A DNA stretch of 64,000 nucleotides, taken from NCBI GenBank assembly GCA_030765065.1, contig CM060975.1:199486507-199550506 (forward strand), read 5' to 3'. The notes under the pieces were generated by a model, which was not told the origin of the DNA, searched no databases, and saw only the letters and a list, made by a program, of their open reading frames with translations. The stretch comes from Deroplatys truncata. Taxonomy: Eukaryota > Arthropoda > Insecta > Mantodea > Mantidae. This document shows positions 55,433 to 64,000 of the stretch, piece after piece. Positions within the stretch are counted from its first letter, which is position 1. Each line of letters begins with the position of its first letter. Made by a program: the position numbers and the translations under genes.

Positions 55433-55837
55433 ACTCAATTAGTTTTTTTTACTGTCAAGGGAAAGGATACTTTCATAAGATTCACATACTTGACGGTTCA
55501 GTTTGTGGAAGATCCAGAAGGCAGAAAAAAATGGTGAATCATCCTTGTATGAATACGAAACTCTTGCGGCTCAACGAGTAAAGCGCTTTAATCAATGGTT
55601 CATGCAGCTGTATGAATTTGAAGTGTTCTTTGCAAAGAAACTAACATCTTTCATTAAAGAGTAATTTAAACATTTAAGCAAGCACTAATAGACCAAAACT
55701 GCTGGAACTGCGTAGCATATTTTCCGCTTTCTCCTGCACATGAACTTGAATGTATACACAGTACTAACACAGGTTATATTAAACCTTATTAGGTTGGATG
55801 GATTTACCAAGTAAATAAAAAACCTTGGATTGTGAAC
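55433..55837. other. Unassigned DNA
   Basis: No repeat or coding feature recognised. Confidence 0.35.
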
Positions 55838-56165
55838 AGTTTCCCTACCCGCTAATAAGAGGAAATGCTGTATTCCACCTAATAATTCAATACCGGTATC
55901 TCACCAGAAATAAGCGTTTTGGAGGCCCTGAACCCAAAAAAAGTCTTTCTAGAAAAAGTCCATTGTGTGCGCGCGAGCGCGCCTGTGAGCAGCATAAATC
56001 AAAAGCTTAGTTAAATACCAAACTTGGGATTTAAGTTCAGCATATTCCAATGATGAGAAATGAAACAAAAAAGTGGTTTTCCCAAAATGGCTCTTACGAT
56101 TGTAATTAAAATGCTATGTGTGTAATATATTTGCATGAAAAAATAAAATATTTATTAATTGTTTA
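55838..56165 (-). mobile_element. Family A element, old subfamily, truncated
   Basis: TGTATTCCACCTAATAATTC, CTCACCAGAAATAAGCGTTT and GAGCAGCATAAATCAAAAGC. The CA tract has become GTGTGCGCGCGAGCGCGC. Confidence 0.7.
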
Positions 56166-56339
56166 TTGAAACATAATTTCCTGTATTTATAGGATGCCAC
56201 TATGGACAAAACGCATCTGACAATAATTTAAAATTGGAATGAAAGAAACAAGGAACATGTAAATAGCAAATAAATCTGAATTGCAAAGTACACACCAAAG
56301 TTATCAAAATAATTATAATAATAACTTTCTGAGAAGAGC

Positions 56340-57035
56340 TTCTAATGTCCATTTAAGTTATGTAAATATTAGTTCAAAATATGTAGATCCCGATAAAACG
56401 TACAATTTATGTCAAACGCATTTTTTGTGACATTTATCATTTCTAGGATATTCTTTGTTATTAGTTTTAATTTACAAATACTTTATATTTTTTACAAGTA
56501 TTTTTTTATCTGTAATACAGCCTAAGGACAACTTAAGAGTGAAGTGAAGTTTACTGTGCATCGAGTGGGACGGAGTGAGATGTTGCTTTGGGTTGTTGTT
56601 TAGCTGTGAGGCCGTGTACTAGAGGTACAATACGCTTTCTCTCATTCGATGTATGTGTCCTTCATTTTCACCAGACATTACTTTTACAGTAGCAATTAAT
56701 AAGGCAGTGCAATGGCGTCTTTGTTTAAATCAACAGTACTGTGTTTACGGAACTCTATAGTAAGGTTGCACATACATTTGTTGCTAACTTGCCCCAGATC
56801 CTTAGCCTGCCATGATCAAGCAAATGGTGGAATTTCAAAGCAATTTCATAGCGACACGCTTTTTAGAGGTTTAACTATCGTTTCACTCTACTATACCCCT
56901 CTTGTACCTACAACGAAATGTGTATAAGTGTGTTTCTGCAAACGTTTATCTCGATTAACAAGAAGTACACAGAATAATAACCTTTAGTATAAATACTATT
57001 AAGAGAGGTTAGAGAAAGTTATGTGAATGTAACCC
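56340..57035 (-). mobile_element. Family A element, old subfamily, remainder, interrupted
   Basis: AAAATATGTAGATCCCGATA and CATTTTTTGTGACATTTATC match to about 56520. After about 280 bp of foreign sequence (56521-56800, unassigned) the match resumes: CGACACGCTTTTTAGAGGTT, CTACAACGAAATGTGTATAA and GGTTAGAGAAAGTTATGTGA. Confidence 0.65.
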
Positions 57036-57147
57036 ATCTTATTTATTAATCTTGCTTATTAAATATCAAGAATAACATTTCAAGCTTTAAAATAACTTAC
57101 GTTTTTAATTTCAATCATTGTTAAATTAGGTAATAAAAACAAACAAA

Positions 57148-57580
57148 TCCTATATGTACATTCATATGACTTTCTCTACCCACTATCGTTTTTTCTTATG
57201 TAGCGTTTCAAACTATTCTTCATGTTAAGATTAATCCTTGCAGAAATACTTTCATAACACATTTCGTTGTAGGTACAAAGAGCATACAGGTGGCTCAAGC
57301 GATGGTCAAATGTTTAAAAGCGCTAGAATGCAGGCCTTGAAATTCTATATTCTTCCCATTACATCACGAGAAAAAATCAACAAAACAAATGACGAGAGTA
57401 TTGAAAAATTCAAATCAATAAGGAGTGTCTCGAAAATGGCAAATGTCACCAAAAAGTTTATTTGAAATAAATTGTGTGTTTTTAATGCCATAGTAAGTTT
57501 TGTCTGTTGTTTACATTTTAACAGTTATTCAAACGTATACATTTGAATTATGCTGTTCAGAGATAAACACACACAAATAT
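57148..57580 (+). mobile_element. Family A element, old subfamily, stem-loop half
   Basis: ACATTCATATGACTTTCTCT, CCCACTATCG, ACACATTTCGTTGTAGGTAC and TGTCACCAAAAAGTTTATTT. It breaks off after TTATTCAAACGTATACATTT. Confidence 0.75.
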
Positions 57581-57754
57581 AGTATAATTTGTTGATAAAA
57601 TTATTTACTTGCCAAAGACAAACGATAGAAAAAATGAAAATGTTATTAATAGAGGTTTTCATTTTTAAGCGCACAAAGTATTTGATGAAACTGTTTTTTG
57701 CTAGAGAAAAGATGGTCTAACGTATTTTAGAAGAAAATAAAATGAACAAAAGCT

Positions 57755-57912
57755 TATATGCTATATTCACACAACTTTCTCTACTCACTGTCGTTTATTT
57801 TTATCTCTTCTACAAACTATTCTTACAAAAGTTTATTTTTCTATCTACTTCTCATTAATGGAGATAAACGTTTGCTGAAATGCTTTCACGACAGCGGTCG
57901 TTGGATATAGGT
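57755..57912 (+). mobile_element. Family A element, old subfamily, stem-loop end fragment
   Basis: ATTCACACAACTTTCTCTAC, TACAAACTATTCTTACAAAA and TTAATGGAGATAAACGTTTG, ending at the edge of a family D SINE, which probably truncated it. Confidence 0.75.
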
Positions 57913-57929
57913 TGTACAACAGAAGAGGA

Positions 57930-58385
57930 CACCTCGCGCACTGCGAGGAAGGGATGAAGTGAAGGAATCATAGGAGTCTACAGGTCGCAGGCAGACAGGA
58001 TACAGAGGCGCGCGGAAGTTTCTAACATTTCCAGGCTCGAAGACCCGTCCCACTACTGCAGCTACTTAGAGAGGGCTATGATCCGTCGATCGAGCAGCCC
58101 CCTGGTGTCCAAGGGGAGTACTTTTTCCTTGAGGCAAGCATACGCGCCATCTGTCCGCAACCCCTATACGCCACGAAAACTAGAAGCACATCTGAAACAT
58201 GAATGAAAGGTAAATGAATTCGTTGTAGATGAGAAACTATCCCAGTATTCGCCTACTGACCAGAGAAAACCACGAAAAACCCAAGGTAAGAGTGGACGGT
58301 CGATGGAAATCGAACCCGGAATATCCGGAATGCGAGCCTCACACGTAACCGCAGAGCCAATCTCGCTCGGGGCCGCTGGGTATAG
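57930..58385 (-). mobile_element. Large SINE-like repeat, family D
   Basis: GGAAGGGATGAAGTGAAGGA, CAAGCATACGCGCCATCTGT, GTATTCGCCTACTGACCAGA, and on minus CGAGCGAGATTGGCTCTGCG (A-box region) with CCGGGTTCGATTTCC (B box). A clean head, consistent with polymerase III origin. Confidence 0.8.
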
Positions 58386-58632
58386 AAGGAGAGACAAAAA
58401 AATAGAGTAATTCAATAAGTACAAAATTGAACATATTTAATCTAAATAATAAAATGAAAGAGTATGTAGAAAAATATTATGTTTATGTAAAACGGATGTC
58501 AGAATCTCGCGTCAGAATCACAGAATACAAATCCCAAGGAAGGAGAAATAAATTAAAATCCATGAGGAGGTAGGTGGACAAGTTTCTTTGAGAGGATGGG
58601 ACAGGTCGAAACGCCTAATCCCTGATATTGCT

Positions 58633-58915
58633 GTCGTCCTCCGTGGTCTAGGGGCACCATGCTAGCCTTTAGTTCCCGAGGTCGCGGGTTCAAATCCGGC
58701 AAAGGGCGATGGATTTTTTCGGGCGTAAAAACCCTTAGCCTGGCTGCCTTCGGAAGGGAAGTAAAGGCGGTGGTCCCTTGTCGTAGATTTATGACACTTA
58801 AACGAACTTCAAGCCTGATAGAGGCCTGTGAGCAAAATGTCCGATCTTTCACGCCGAATGTAGAATGGGACGTTAACAACCATAGCAGTAGTTAAAGAGC
58901 GTCCATAAATAAAAT
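58633..58915 (+). mobile_element. tRNA-derived SINE, family C, full length
   Basis: GTCCTCCGTGGTCTAGGGGC, GGTCGCGGGTTCAAATCCGG, GGGCGATGGATTTTTTCGGG, TGCCTTCGGAAGGGAAGTAA, ending GCGTCCATAAATAAAATTCA. Collinear with 55156-55432. Confidence 0.92.
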
Positions 58916-58949
58916 TCAACTTAATTTAATTTTATCTTGACGCTGCTGC

Positions 58950-59150
58950 TGATGATTAGAGCAATTTTTGAGACAATCAAAAATAAGAAAATTATTTTCA
59001 TCTAAATGGTGATTTGGATTAGGGGAATTTTGTTGAAAATGTTCGTCTCGCATCCTGAAAGATGCCGAATGTAATTACCAAGTTTGGTGTTTATCCAGCT
59101 TTTAGTTTTTTCACTTATGCTGTTACACACACCAATATATATAAACGCGC
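58950..59150 (+). mobile_element. Family A fragment, old subfamily
   Basis: TTAGAGCAATTTTTGAGACA, GGTGATTTGGATTAGGGGAA, TTACCAAGTTTGGTGTTTAT and a residual TTACACACACC. The terminal block is missing. Confidence 0.65.
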
Positions 59151-59239
59151 GCGTAAATTTCGATACTCTCTAACGATTATATGTAGGTGCTAAAGAAAGA
59201 AAAAAGCTACTTGATTCTAAGTTGTTTTTTTTTAATTTT

Positions 59240-59286
59240 ATTTATGGACGCTGTTTAACTGCTGTGGTCCTTAGCGATCCATTCTA
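59240..59286 (-). mobile_element. tRNA-derived SINE, family C, 3' part (split by mariner)
   Basis: TTATGGACGCTGTTTAACTG and GTGGTCCTTAGCGATCCATT are the family C 3' end on minus. It continues at 60170 after the transposon. TA at 59285-59286 is duplicated at 60170-60171. Confidence 0.88.
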
Positions 59287-60169
59287 CGAGGGCTGATCAA
59301 CAAAGACTGAGACTGATTTTTTCCTGTAGCTTCCGTGATAGTTTCGTATCTGTAACATAAATATTTGAAAAGAGCTGGTTTTTATGTATAATGTTTGTAG
59401 GCGGCAGCACTCTCGTATTGGTAGGTTGGTAGTAATGCTCTGTTTTGTAGACCCTACGTGCATTTCGCATACCAGACAATGGAGGTGATGCATTTTTTAA
59501 ATCGATTATCAGCGGTGATGAGTCATGGCTGCATCATTATGATCCTGAAGGAAAACAAGCTAGCACAGTGTGGAAATCGCCAGGTTCTGCAACACCAAAA
59601 ATGGTAAAAGTTGTTCCATCTGCAGGGAAAGTGATGGTGATCACATTTTTTGACTATAATGGAATGATTTACCAGCATGCAGTTCCCCCTCATACTACTG
59701 TTACAGCAGCATACTACACGTCAGTATTGACTACACTGAGGAAGCACATTGCAAAGAAACGACCAGAGCTTTCTCGGACTGGGTGGCGACTTCATCATGA
59801 CAATGCACGGCCTCACGTCGCAAATCAAGTCATGCAGTTTCTGGCTCGATTCAACATTACCTGTGTACTAAATCCACCTTATAGCCCCGATCTTGCACCC
59901 TGTGACCTTTTTTTATTCCCATCACTAAAGGCAAAGCTTAGGGGTATTCGATTTGAGAACTCTGAAGCGGTGCTCAAGAAAAGTGAGGCGATTCTCAAGG
60001 ACCTGACAAAGAATGGTCTGCAGAACGTGTTCAAGGACTGGCAGAGACGCTATAAAAAGTGCATTGAAGTAGGAGGGGACTACTTTGAAAAAGATCATGT
60101 AAACATTGAATTGGAGTAATAAACATCTGTGAAAAGTAATCAGTCTCAGTCTTTGTTGATCAGCCCTCG
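59287..60169 (+). mobile_element. mariner element, internally deleted, 883 bp
   Basis: Terminal inverted repeats CGAGGGCTGATCAACAAAGA plus CTGAGACTGATT at the left and the exact inverse at the right (60138-60169). The TA target is duplicated. At 883 bp it is shorter than a typical 1.3-kb mariner; the missing part is the transposase N-terminal half. It lies inside a family C SINE whose sequence resumes exactly on both sides. Confidence 0.92.
59451..60119 (+). pseudogene. mariner transposase catalytic half, D34D
   Basis: The frame is open from 59451 (after TAG) to TAA at 60117-60119. It contains the first aspartate in SIISGDESWLHH (codon at 59517), the second in RLHHDNARPH, and the third in NPPYSPDLAPCD, with 34 residues between the last two, the mariner signature. 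The C-terminus is WQRRYKKC and GGDYFEK. The N-terminal DNA-binding domain is absent, so it cannot act alone, although the catalytic half has no stop or frameshift. This suggests recent insertion. Confidence 0.9.
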
Positions 60170-60293
60170 TATATTGGGCGTGAAAGACCGGTAATTTTGC
60201 ACAGAGACCTCTTTATCAGCCCTTAGGTTCTTTTACGTGGCGTAAATCAAAGACACGGAACCATCGGCTTTACTTCCCTTCGGAAGGAATTCT
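60170..60293 (-). mobile_element. tRNA-derived SINE, family C, middle part (split by mariner)
   Basis: TATTGGGCGTGAAAGACCGG, AATTTTGCACAGAGACCTCT, CGTGGCGTAAATCAAAGACA and CTTCCCTTCGGAAGGAA continue 59240-59286. The tRNA-like head is missing, so the copy was already truncated. Confidence 0.88.
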
Positions 60294-60924
60294 AAGTTTA
60301 ATTTTCCCATCTCCTTAAAGAGATAAAATTCTTTATTTCGCTCTCGCTGTGTCTGCAGTTTTAACTTCAGTTTTCCATGACGAACGCTCCGAAGCAGTGA
60401 TCTTCTCCCCTAACAAGGTACCCTGAGAGAACACTATCATCACATCCCAACAATTAAAACCAGTTAAGCGTTAAATGGGACGACCGCCGAGTAGCTAGAT
60501 GATATCGCATCGTCTGTCACTCATTTTGTGGAAAACCATATTTCCTGAATAACGTCATCGGGAAAGATGCGGGCTTTTTGTCCTGATAAAAAACAACTAT
60601 CTCAATTTCCACCCACAGCGGCAATAATTAGCCCCCTCTCACAAGAATGATGGGGCACTTTAACTAAATCGTAACCTCAAAAGTAGTGATACTGCACACA
60701 GTAAACGAGGTTGAATTGGAGTACACCATCTGGAACAGCTGCGCCAAGGCTTCGAATTGCGAGGTTTATGCCATGATCTAGCATAAATATTTACGTGGCC
60801 TAATTTCCTTAGTTCTGGGGCCTAGAACTATGAACAACATAGTGTTACAAGTAGTGTTTGTTAGCGCGCAATCCTTATGTCATTTCTGAATTATAAAATA
60901 CAATATAATCGCTTTTAAAAAAAT
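60294..60924. other. Unassigned DNA
   Basis: No repeat or coding feature recognised. Confidence 0.35.
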
Positions 60925-61155
60925 TTTATGTGTTGCACTCACATGGCTTTCTCTACTCTTGTACAGACTACTTTTAAAATGCTTATTCTCCATCTGCTTC
61001 ATGTTAATCGAGATATCAAGATGTTAATCTTATTGCTAATTTTCTTGTAAATGCAAGTAGGACATGGTAGGCTTTAAGCGATAGTCAAATCTCTTAAGAG
61101 CTGGTTGCTATGTGGAGCATTCCATTCTCTTTACATGTTCAGGACATAAAAAAAA
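60925..61155 (+). mobile_element. Family A element, young subfamily, host (left part)
   Basis: TTATGTGTTGCACTCACATG, ACTCTTGTACAGACTACTTT, through TTCAGGACATAAAAAAAA, then interrupted by 61156-61991. The continuation (TGAATAACG...) is not present after that copy. Confidence 0.85.
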
Positions 61156-61991
61156 TCTGATGTGTTACACTCACATGACTTTCTCTACTCTTGTACAAAC
61201 TATTTTTACAAACGCTTATTCTGCATATGCTTCATGTTAATGGAGATATTGAGATGTCAATCTTATTGATAATTTTCTTGTAGATGCAAGGGGAATATGG
61301 TAGGTTTTAAGCGATAGTCAAATATTTTAACGCTGGTTGCTATGTGGCGCATTCCATTCTCTTTGCATGTGCAGGACATAAAAAACTGAATAACGAATTT
61401 GAGAAAAAGTATAAGTATTGGAAAATTTAAGGGAATAACAAGCAATATCTCGCAAACGGTTCACTCAACAAAAGAAATGTATATGACATAAATTGTGTAT
61501 TTTAACGCGATCTACATTTTTTGTGTAGTAAAATTTTGTCTATCTCTTATGGTTTACCAGTTATGAAAAAGTCGTTCATAATGAAGAATACTTTTGGAGA
61601 CATTCCCAGAAAATTCGAGATATACATTTTAATTATCATAACAATATCTTAAACATATGATATTTTAATCAAAATCGTTAGAGCCGTTTTTGAGAAAATT
61701 AAAATTTTCGAAAAATGTTGCATGTAAAGGGTAGTCTGTGGTGGGGGGATTTTCTTGAAAACCTTCGTGTCGCATCTCTGGAAGATACTGAACCTAAATA
61801 CCAGGTTGGGTATTTATCCGACTTTTCGTTTTTGAGTTATGCTGTTACAGACACACACACAGACCTTATTCTAAAAATGCTTTTTTTGGATTCAGGCGGC
61901 CTCAAAATATGTATTTCCGGTGAAATCTCGGTATCGAATTTTTGGGTGAAATGCAATACTTCCCCTACTTACTATAAGTAGCAGAGAAGGT
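61156..61991 (+). mobile_element. Family A element, young subfamily, full length
   Basis: TCTGATGTGTTACACTCACA to AAGTAGCAGAGAAGGT, 836 bp, inserted at the same GGACATAAAAAAA tract as the copy at 14036. Short CA tract near 61855. Confidence 0.88.
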
Positions 61992-62563
61992 AATGTGTGG
62001 AGTCACTAGGAAGTCCGTTATCAGGTGAGAACATTATGGTATAATAGCAGCTTTTGCAGTATTTACGAAATAACATGAGGTCATAGCTATAGAAGACGCT
62101 AGAGCAGGGTCAGCCAAGTGTGACGCAGCAGAGCCTATGTGACGTGGGCATTCCTCAAGAAAATCTAGAGGGTTGCGGTGAAAATGGAAGGGTACGTTTA
62201 TACAGAGCACTACATGTATTCAGCTAGTCCGTCACTTCTCACAATTTGGCTTTTTCCGTTTCCTCATTTGACGTATTCCTCAGAGTTGTTCTTAAAGTGA
62301 ACAGAGGAGAATAAAATTCACACGGGGAACCCGTGACATTGCCGATTCAAATTTCAATGAAACTACATAATACCTAGCGAATTATATCAGATTCCTACAT
62401 GTTGCTCCAAAATTTTACAAATGTTTGGAATACTGATCCATTGACATTTCTTTGGCCACTTGCAACGCGCTGCTAACGCCCGGGAAACATGTAACCTAAC
62501 ATCCACCAGTGACCTAGTTTGGAAAAGCCTTGAACATGCGAGACGGGAATATTCTAATTCGGC

Positions 62564-62617
<54 letters not shown>

Positions 62618-63115
62618 GACAGTGGAAGCTTTCTGCGACATAACTGACGATGAAGATTTAGCAAGTTTTAAATTCTGTTAGTTCACATAAGCTTTTGATT
62701 TAAAAATCCAGCTCACATACATACATATTAGGATATAAAGTGTATTTCTACGCGCTATTAACAATGATTTAATGCTACCCTAAGTAGTTATATGTGCAAA
62801 CGACGTTTCTTTACTGACTTTTCCTCTCTCTAAACCTTTTCGCTCTGTCTTATGACTTTAATAACAGCTATCAATGTCAACACACAATTAAGAATTTTCA
62901 TTGGAAAATCTTTCCCTTTATTCTTTCAGGTTCATAATACATGTCCTTGTCCACATAACATCTCTACACTCAATTCGTCGCACGGGTTGATTTCCTTTAT
63001 ACTCGCTTCCCATTTAGCTTTATAGTTTTAAGTAGTTGTAGTAATATTTTGAAATAAAAATATACTATCAAGTCTTGTTATACTATAGCTGCGATTATAC
63101 TTTTATTATTATTAT
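61992..63115. other. Unassigned DNA containing a TA tract
   Basis: Apart from the TA array at 62568-62614, no repeat family or gene was recognised. Confidence 0.4.
62568..62614. repeat. TA microsatellite, about 47 bp
   Basis: Uninterrupted TA units. Self-complementary, so it may extrude as a hairpin. Confidence 0.97.
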
Positions 63116-63892
63116 TTTCTCTACTGAGTATATGAAGTAGGGGAAGTATTCCATTCAACCCAAAAATTTTATACCGAGATTTCAACGGAAATACATGTTT
63201 TGAGGTGCCCTGCATCCAAATAAAGATTTTTGGAAACATATCCGTGTGTGTGTCTGTATGTGAACAGCATAACTCAAAAACGTAAAGTGGAATAAATACC
63301 AAACTTGGTATTTGAGTTTAGCATCTTCCAAAGATGCGACATGAAGATTTTCAAGAAAATCGCCCCACTCCAGACTATCCTACACATGGAACATTTTTCG
63401 AAAATGTTGATTTTCTCAAAAATGGTTCCAACGATTTTTATTAATATGTCATATGTTTGAAATATGAATTTTCAAGAATGTCCCCGAAAGTCCTTTTCAT
63501 TCTGGATGACTTTTGCATAACTGGTAGACGAAATTTTATCACATAAAGATAAAGATTTGGTTAAAACACAATTTATGTTACATACTTCTCTTTTTTTTTT
63601 TGGCGTGAACCATTTTCGAGATATCCCTTGTTATTTGTTTGAGTTTTTCAGTACTTATGCTTTTTCTCAAATAATAATTCGTTATTCTTTTGTTTATGTC
63701 CTGGACATGCCAAGAGAATGCAATGCGCCTCATAGCAACCAGCTCTTAAAAGATTTGACTATCGCTTAAAGCCGATCATATTCCCCTTGTACCTACAAGA
63801 CAATTAGCAATAAGATGGAGCATATGGAGAATAAGTGTTTGTAAAAATAGTTTGTACAAGAGTAGAGAAAGTCATGAGAGTGCAGCGTATCA
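63116..63892 (-). mobile_element. Family A element, young/intermediate, nearly full length
   Basis: TTTCTCTACTGAGTATATGA to GTAGAGAAAGTCATGAGAGT, with GTGTGTGTGTCTG at the usual place. Moderately diverged, intermediate between the two subfamilies. Confidence 0.85.
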
Positions 63893-64000
63893 TAATTTTT
63901 TTCTTTCATTTGCTTAACCAACTTCAATATTTATGCGGCTTTGGCTTGAAAATCAGCTGAGGTGTTATTACTCGATGAAGTGCAAGGTTTAATGTTGATT

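Noticed and set aside
59568-60119. Complete 183-aa protein starting at 59568
   Set aside because: The first codon there is GTG inside a longer open transposase frame that begins at 59451 and contains the first catalytic aspartate; it is not a real start.
1-64000. CRISPR array or bacterial operon
   Set aside because: The repeats are long, dispersed and on both strands without regular spacers; there are no ribosome-binding-site-led gene clusters.

Overview
This window looks like gene-free, transposon-saturated intergenic DNA from an animal, most likely an arthropod. The DNA is AT-rich and has no bacterial gene organisation. It carries several Tc1/mariner pseudogenes, tRNA-derived SINEs, non-LTR retrotransposon 3' ends, LTR-like repeats, TTAA- and TA-flanked non-autonomous DNA elements, and long dinucleotide tracts. 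I found no convincing host protein gene and no functional tRNA or rRNA gene. Almost every open frame is an accident inside a repeat; CA-repeat frames are the commonest kind. The species cannot be told from the sequence.

The dominant component, called family A here, is a non-coding element of about 0.81-0.89 kb with around thirty whole or partial copies on both strands. One end carries ACTTTCTCTACT just inside a small stem-loop. The other end finishes on the inverse, AGTAGAGAAAGT. A CA microsatellite of variable length sits at a fixed internal place. This asymmetric plan resembles Helentron-associated (HINE/DINE-1-like) elements. There is a young subfamily (copies nearly identical) and an older, eroded one. 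Young copies have repeatedly inserted into A/T tracts inside older copies.

Layout. 1-7334: family A copies, a 900-bp TTAA-flanked element, a LINE 3' end with an ATTC tail, and an LTR fragment. 7508-9440: a solo LTR and a mariner-like 3' remnant. 9737-18866: dense family A, much of it nested, with one copy of a large SINE family (D). 18903-25533: a SINE, a long-TIR MITE, two decayed Tc1/mariner elements and a second TTAA element. 25534-34870: family A, a direct-repeat pair, a solo LTR and two precisely bounded SINEs. 35071-39214: a four-level nest, family A > heat-shock-promoter-like repeat F > LINE > solo LTR. 39215-64000: further A copies, SINEs, three Tc1/mariner pseudogenes (one inserted in a SINE), another solo LTR, and several kilobases of unassigned AT-rich DNA.

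The elements record a relative history: old family A and SINE copies are hosts; the young A subfamily, the TTAA elements, the LTRs, the tailed SINEs and the deleted mariner are guests. Nothing in the sequence points to a functional gene cassette. The most notable items are the family A architecture with its recurrent self-insertion, and the heat-shock-element array in repeat F.
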